Below, piece by piece: positions 58,970-64,000 of a DNA stretch of 64,000 nucleotides. Origin of the DNA: Strigamia acuminata (Eukaryota > Arthropoda > Chilopoda > Geophilomorpha > Linotaeniidae); NCBI GenBank assembly GCA_949358305.1, contig OX442317.1:14946491-15010490 (forward strand), given 5' to 3'. The position numbers were made by a program, and so were the translations under genes. The notes under the pieces were generated by a model. That model was not told the DNA's origin and ran no database searches. It saw only the letters and a list, made by a program, of their open reading frames with translations. Position 1 is the first letter of the stretch, and each line of letters opens with the position of its first letter.

Positions 58970-60457
58970 TGTAGCAAACAACCTTGGATCTCACAGGGGA
59001 GGACTGGCGAATTGGTCACCAAACTCTGGAAACCGCCCGAGACTGTATAGTGGTTGAAGAAACAAGTTGAAAATCCCCTCTCTGAGCGTAGGCCTAACTT
59101 GAAGAAGAATTAGGCCTGATTCCATGAACTAGGCCTAACTGCATTTAGAAGAAGTGAATGACAAAACCTCTTTAGCTGCTGGGTAGAAATTCTGTGCTCC
59201 CAGGGAGGAGGAGAGCAGGCAAAGCTCTCTACTCACAAGTGCTCATGTTTGTTGAAGTAAAAGAAACCCAGGAATAAATTATCCAAAGAAGGAGGAAAAA
59301 CATCAACTGGCTTTAATACTTAACAACTGATAACAACTGAGTTGCTTCTTTAGCAACCTACTCTTAACAACTGGTCACCTGATTACAATAAATGTCAGTG
59401 ACCAAACAATACAGATTTGAATAATAACAATAGTGCCAACAAGGTTTCCGTATATAGACAACAGATGTCAAACTTAACATAAATAAAGGCAAAACTTAAC
59501 CTAACACCTTGAAAACAGTATGACCTGTGCAAACAGCACTTCACTTAAACTTAACAGATAATTCAAAGGCTAAAACTAACATTAACTGCACTCAAAACAC
59601 AATGCTGAGCCCAAACCCCAATTGCCACCAAAAGAGGGCGCAAAGTGTCACAAACCTTAACCCGTAACAACCATACAATAACAAAGGTAAAAGCTTAGAT
59701 TAACAACCCTTAATATTGGTAATTTATACAAACAATAACTAGTAAATATTCCCTATGTCCAGGTCTCCTCAAAACCCCAAAAGAAATAATAACAGGGCAA
59801 CAGTGCAGCACCAAATCCAAGATGGCGACCATGCAACTGCTAAAATGACGTGAATGGAGCCAAACAAGGTCGCGAGCGACTCACAGGCCTTCTCAACGAT
59901 GGATCTGCGTCTTAGAACGGTCAGTACAGCTTTCCCAGTGCTTGGGCATTGAAACCCGACCAATTCAACTCATTTGCAGGACCCACACGACCACGAGAGG
60001 CGTCGCAAGGCGTACGCTCACGCCCGACGCTCGCAAACGCTCACAAACGATGTCCAACGCCCATCCAGCGACCCAAGACACCTGTGGACTACCTTAAACA
60101 CCAATACAAGTTAGTATAAATTAAATCACAAGCAAAATAAGCACCAAAAACTACAATTGTGCTTATTTCAGGTTCTTCCCATCTCCCAGTTCACTTGCGC
60201 TATGGCGGCCATCTTGCCGATGCACGCCTATCTCCTAAAAACACAACTTTCAAACATTCCAGGTGTGGCAGGCGAAGTGACAACCCTCTTGAACTACCAG
60301 GATCGTGACAACAAAGCGGCAAACCAACTGGGCATGTCAGATATGTGTTAAAAATCTATCTAAACTTGACAACAAAATTAAAAAGCCTTTTCTTTCTTTC
60401 AGAAGATGAACAACGTGAAATCTCCAGATCCTTTTTGTTGCGTTCTTGCTCGCAACA
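58970..60457 (-). repeat. Element C 5' LTR, 91-bp deletion (1488 bp)
   Basis: Aligned with 51916-53494 it lacks 91 bp at about 60235, between TATCTCC and TAAAAACAC. The loss removes the second arm of the LTR hairpin. The rest matches. A deletion in only one LTR must have happened after insertion, or in the assembly. Confidence 0.9.
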
Positions 60458-63400
60458 CAACTGTGATGAGATCAAAAGTCTATTCTCCAAAATCATTGCT
60501 TAAATGTTGCTAAAACTTACATTGAAGCCTTCTACTAAGGTTTAAACACTATTTCAGAACATTCAGACACATTGGTCTTGTGGTGTTTGTGCTAAGTCAA
60601 CTGTGACGTCAAATGAGATCAAAAGTTTATTCTTTCAAATTATTGCTTGGATGTTGCTAAAACTTACATTGAAGCTTTCTACTAAGGTTTAAACACTATT
60701 TCAGAACATTCAGAAACATTGGTCTTGTGATGTTTGTGCTAAGTCAACTGTGATGTCAAATGGGATCAAAAGTTTATTCTTCCAAATCATTGCTTGGATG
60801 TTGCTAAAACTTACATTGAAGCCTTCTACTAAGGTTTAAACACTATTTCAGAACATTCAGAGACATTGGTCTTGTGATGTTTGTGCTAAGTCAACTGTGA
60901 TGTCAAATGAGATCAAAAGTTTATTCTTTCAAATCATTGCTTGGATGTTGCTAAAACTTACATTAAAGCTTTCTACTAAGGTTTAAACACTATTTCAGAA
61001 CATTTAGAGACATTGGTCTTGTGATGTTTGTGCTAAGTCAACTGTGATGAGATCAAAAGTCTATTCTCCCAAATCATTGCTTGGATGTTGCTAAAACTTA
61101 CATTGAAGCCTTCTACTAAGGTTTAAACACTATTTCAGAACATTCAGAGACATTGGTTTGTGGTGTTTGTGCTAAGTCAACTGTGATGTCAAATGAGATC
61201 AAAAGTTTATTCTTTCAAATTATTGCTTGGATGTTGCTAAAACTTACATTGAAGCCTTCTACTAAGGTTTAAACACTATTTCTGAACATTCAGAGACATT
61301 GGTCTTGTGGTGTTTGTGCTAAGTCAACTGTGATGTCAAATGAGATCAAAAGTTTATTCTTTCAAATTATTGCTTGGATGTTGCTAAAACTAACATTGAA
61401 GCCTTCTACTAAGGTTTAAACACTATTTCAGAACATTCAGAGACATTGATCTTGTGGTGTTTGTGCTAAGTCAACTGTGATGAGATCAAAAGTCTATTCT
61501 CCCAAATCATTTCTTGGATGTTGCTAAAACTTACATTAAAGCTTTCTACTAAGGTTTAAACACTATTTCAGAACATTCAGAGACATTGGTCTTGTGATGT
61601 TTGTGCTAAGTCAACTGTGATGAGATCAAAAGTCTATTCTCCCAAATCATTGCTTGGATGTTGCTAAAACTTACATTAAAGCTTTCTACTAATGTTTAAA
61701 CACTATTTCAAAACATTCAGAGACATTGGTCTTGTGATGTTTGTGCTAAGTCAACTGTGATGAGATCAAAAGTCTATTCTCCCAAATCATTGCTTGGATG
61801 TTGCTAAAACTTACATTGAAGCCTTCTACTAAGGTTTAAACACTATTTCAGAACATTTAGAGACATTGGTCTTGTGATGTTTGTGCTAAGTCAACTGTGA
61901 TGTCAAATGAGATCAAAAGTTTATTCTTTCAAATCATTGCTTGGATGTTGCTAAAACTTACATTAAAGCCTTCTACTAAGGTTTAAACACTATTTCAGAA
62001 CATTCAGAGACATTGGTCTTGTGATGTTTGTGCTAAGTCAACTGTGATGAGATCAAAAGTCTATTCTCCAAAATCATTGCTTAAATGTTGCTAAAACTTA
62101 CATTGAAGCCTTCTACTAAGGTTTAAACACTATTTCAGAACATTCAGACACATTGGTCTTGTGGTGTTTGTGCTAAGTCAACTGTGACGTCAAATGAGAT
62201 CAAAAGTTTATTCTTTCAAATTATTGCTTGGATGTTGCTAAAACTTACATTGAAGCTTTCTACTAAGGTTTAAACACTATTTCAGAACATTCAGAAACAT
62301 TGGTCTTGTGATGTTTGTGCTAAGTCAACTGTGATGTCAAATGGGATCAAAAGTTTATTCTTCCAAATCATTGCTTGGATGTTGCTAAAACTTACATTGA
62401 AGCCTTCTACTAAGGTTTAAACACTATTTCAGAACATTCAGAGACATTGGTCTTGTGATGTTTGTGCTAAGTCAACTGTGATGTCAAATGAGATCAAAAG
62501 TTTATTCTTTCAAATCATTGCTTGGATGTTGCTAAAACTTACATTAAAGCCGTCTACTAAGGTTTAAACACTATTTCAGAACATTTAGAGACATTGGTCT
62601 TGTGGTGTTTGTGCTAAGTCAACTGTGATGAGATCAAAAGTCTATTCTCCCAAATCATTGCTTGGATGTTGCTAAAACTTACATTAAAGCTTTTTACTAA
62701 GGTTTAAACACTATTTCAAAACATTCAGAGACATTGGTCTTGTGATGTTTGTGCTAAGTCAACTGTGATGAGATCAAAAGTCTATTCTCCTAAATCATTG
62801 CTTGGATGTTGCTAAAACTTACATTGAAGCCTTCTACTAAGGTTTAAACACTATTTCAGAACATTCAGAGACATTGGTTTGTGGTGTTTGTGCTAAGTCA
62901 ACTGTGATGTCAAATGAGATCAAAAGTTTATTCTTTCAAATTATTGCTTGGATGTTGCTAACACTTACATTGAAGCCTTCTACTAAGGTTTAAACACTAT
63001 TTCTAAACATTCAGAGACATTGGTCTTGTGGTGTTTGTGCTAAGTCAACTGTGATGAGATCAAAAGTCTATTCTCCCAAATCATTGCTTGGATGTTGCTA
63101 AAACTTACATTGAAGCCTTCTACTAAGGTTTAAACACTATTTCAGAACATTCAGAGACATTGGTTTGTGGTGTTTGTGCTAAGTCAACTGTGATGTCAAA
63201 TGAGATCAAAAGTTTATTCTTTCAAATTATTGCTTGGATGTTGCTAACACTTACATTGAAGCCTTCTACTAAGGTTTAAACACTATTTCTAAACATTCAG
63301 AGACATTGGTCTTGTGGTGTTTGTGCTAAGTCAACTGTGACGTCAAATGAGATCAAAAGTTTATTCTTTCAAATTATTGCTTGGATGTTGCTAAAACTTA

Positions 63401-64000
63401 CATTGAAGCTTTCTACTAAGGTTTAAACACTATTTCAGAACATTCAGAAACATTGGTCTTGTGATGTTTGTGCTAAGTCAACTGTGATGTCAAATGGGAT
63501 CAAAAGTTTATTCTTTCAAATCATTGCTTGGATGTTGCTAAAACTTACATTAAAGCTTTCTACTAAAGTTTAAACACTATTTCAGAACATTCAGAGACAT
63601 TGGTCTTGTGGTGTTTGTGCTAAGTCAACTGTGATGAGATCAAAAGTCTATTTTCCCAAATCATTTCTTGGATGTTGCTAAAACTTACATTAAAGCTTTC
63701 TACTAAGGTTTAAACACTATTTCAGAACATTCAGAGACATTGGTCTTGTGATGTTTGTGCTAAGTCAACTGTGATGAGATCAAAAGTCTATTCTCCCAAA
63801 TCATTGCTTGGATGTTGCTAAAACTTACATTAAAGCTTTCTACTAAGGTTTAAACACTATTTCAAAACATTCAGAGACATTGGTCTTGTGATGTTTGTGC
63901 TAAGTCAACTGTGATGAGATCAAAAGTCTATTCTCTCAAATTATTGCTTGGATGTTGCTAAAACTTACATTAAAGCTTTCTACTAAGGTTTAAACACTAT
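60458..64000. repeat. Satellite array, segment 5 (about 25 monomers)
   Basis: It resumes the monomer split by element C and runs off the right edge. CTTAAATG variants at 60499 and 62080 show a 1581-bp step, the same step seen at 20418/21998. Same monomer orientation as all other segments. Confidence 0.98.

Larger units (their letters stand above)
51916..60457 (-). mobile_element. Non-autonomous LTR retroelement C (LARD-like, BEL/Pao-associated)
   Basis: An 8542-bp element in opposite orientation to B, with a 4-bp target duplication CAAC. The left (3') LTR is 1579 bp and the right (5') LTR is 1488 bp because of a 91-bp internal deletion. The interior is nearly identical to that of B. The primer-binding site is at 58936-58956 on the minus strand. 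Its own target duplication shows that it inserted separately and is not simply an inverted copy of B with flanks. Confidence 0.88.

Overview
The window is a eukaryotic, almost certainly animal, heterochromatin-like block. About 28 to 29 kb is one AT-rich tandem satellite with monomers of about 140 and 147 bp. Four large LTR retroelements totalling about 35 kb are inserted into it. BEL/Pao retrotransposons are known only from Metazoa, and one intact BEL/Pao element is present, so the host is an animal. I cannot name the species from this sequence. No host gene, rRNA, tRNA or CRISPR array was found.

Layout: satellite 1-2803; non-coding LTR element A, minus orientation, 2804-11404; satellite 11405-27835; BEL/Pao retrotransposon, minus, 27836-37093; satellite 37094-42575; non-coding LTR element B, plus, 42576-51205; 710 bp of satellite 51206-51915; non-coding LTR element C, minus, 51916-60457; satellite 60458-64000. 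Each element is bounded by a 4-5 bp target-site duplication (GATGT, TGAG, AATG, CAAC). Its two LTRs look identical by eye, apart from a 91-bp deletion in one LTR of C, so all four insertions look recent.

The only convincing gene is the BEL/Pao polyprotein (1746 aa, minus strand, 29406-34646). It has a Gag-like N-terminus, three zinc knuckles, protease, reverse transcriptase, RNase H and integrase, with nearly all catalytic residues visible and no frameshift or stop.

Elements A, B and C belong to one family of about 8.6 kb with LTRs of about 1.56-1.58 kb and a 5.5 kb internal region without a recognisable retroelement protein. They resemble the large non-autonomous LTR elements called LARDs in plants. 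They share with the BEL element the LTR start (TGTTGC), a closely related primer-binding site 13-15 nt inside the 5' LTR, and a CCGGCA motif after a pyrimidine tract just before the 3' LTR. My inference is that they are moved by the BEL/Pao proteins. This host-parasite pair nested in one satellite is the most interesting system here.

The satellite carries several layers of higher-order repeat (about 1007, 1287, 2440, 2593 and 3432 bp). For each insertion, a paralogous empty copy of the target site can be found elsewhere in the window.
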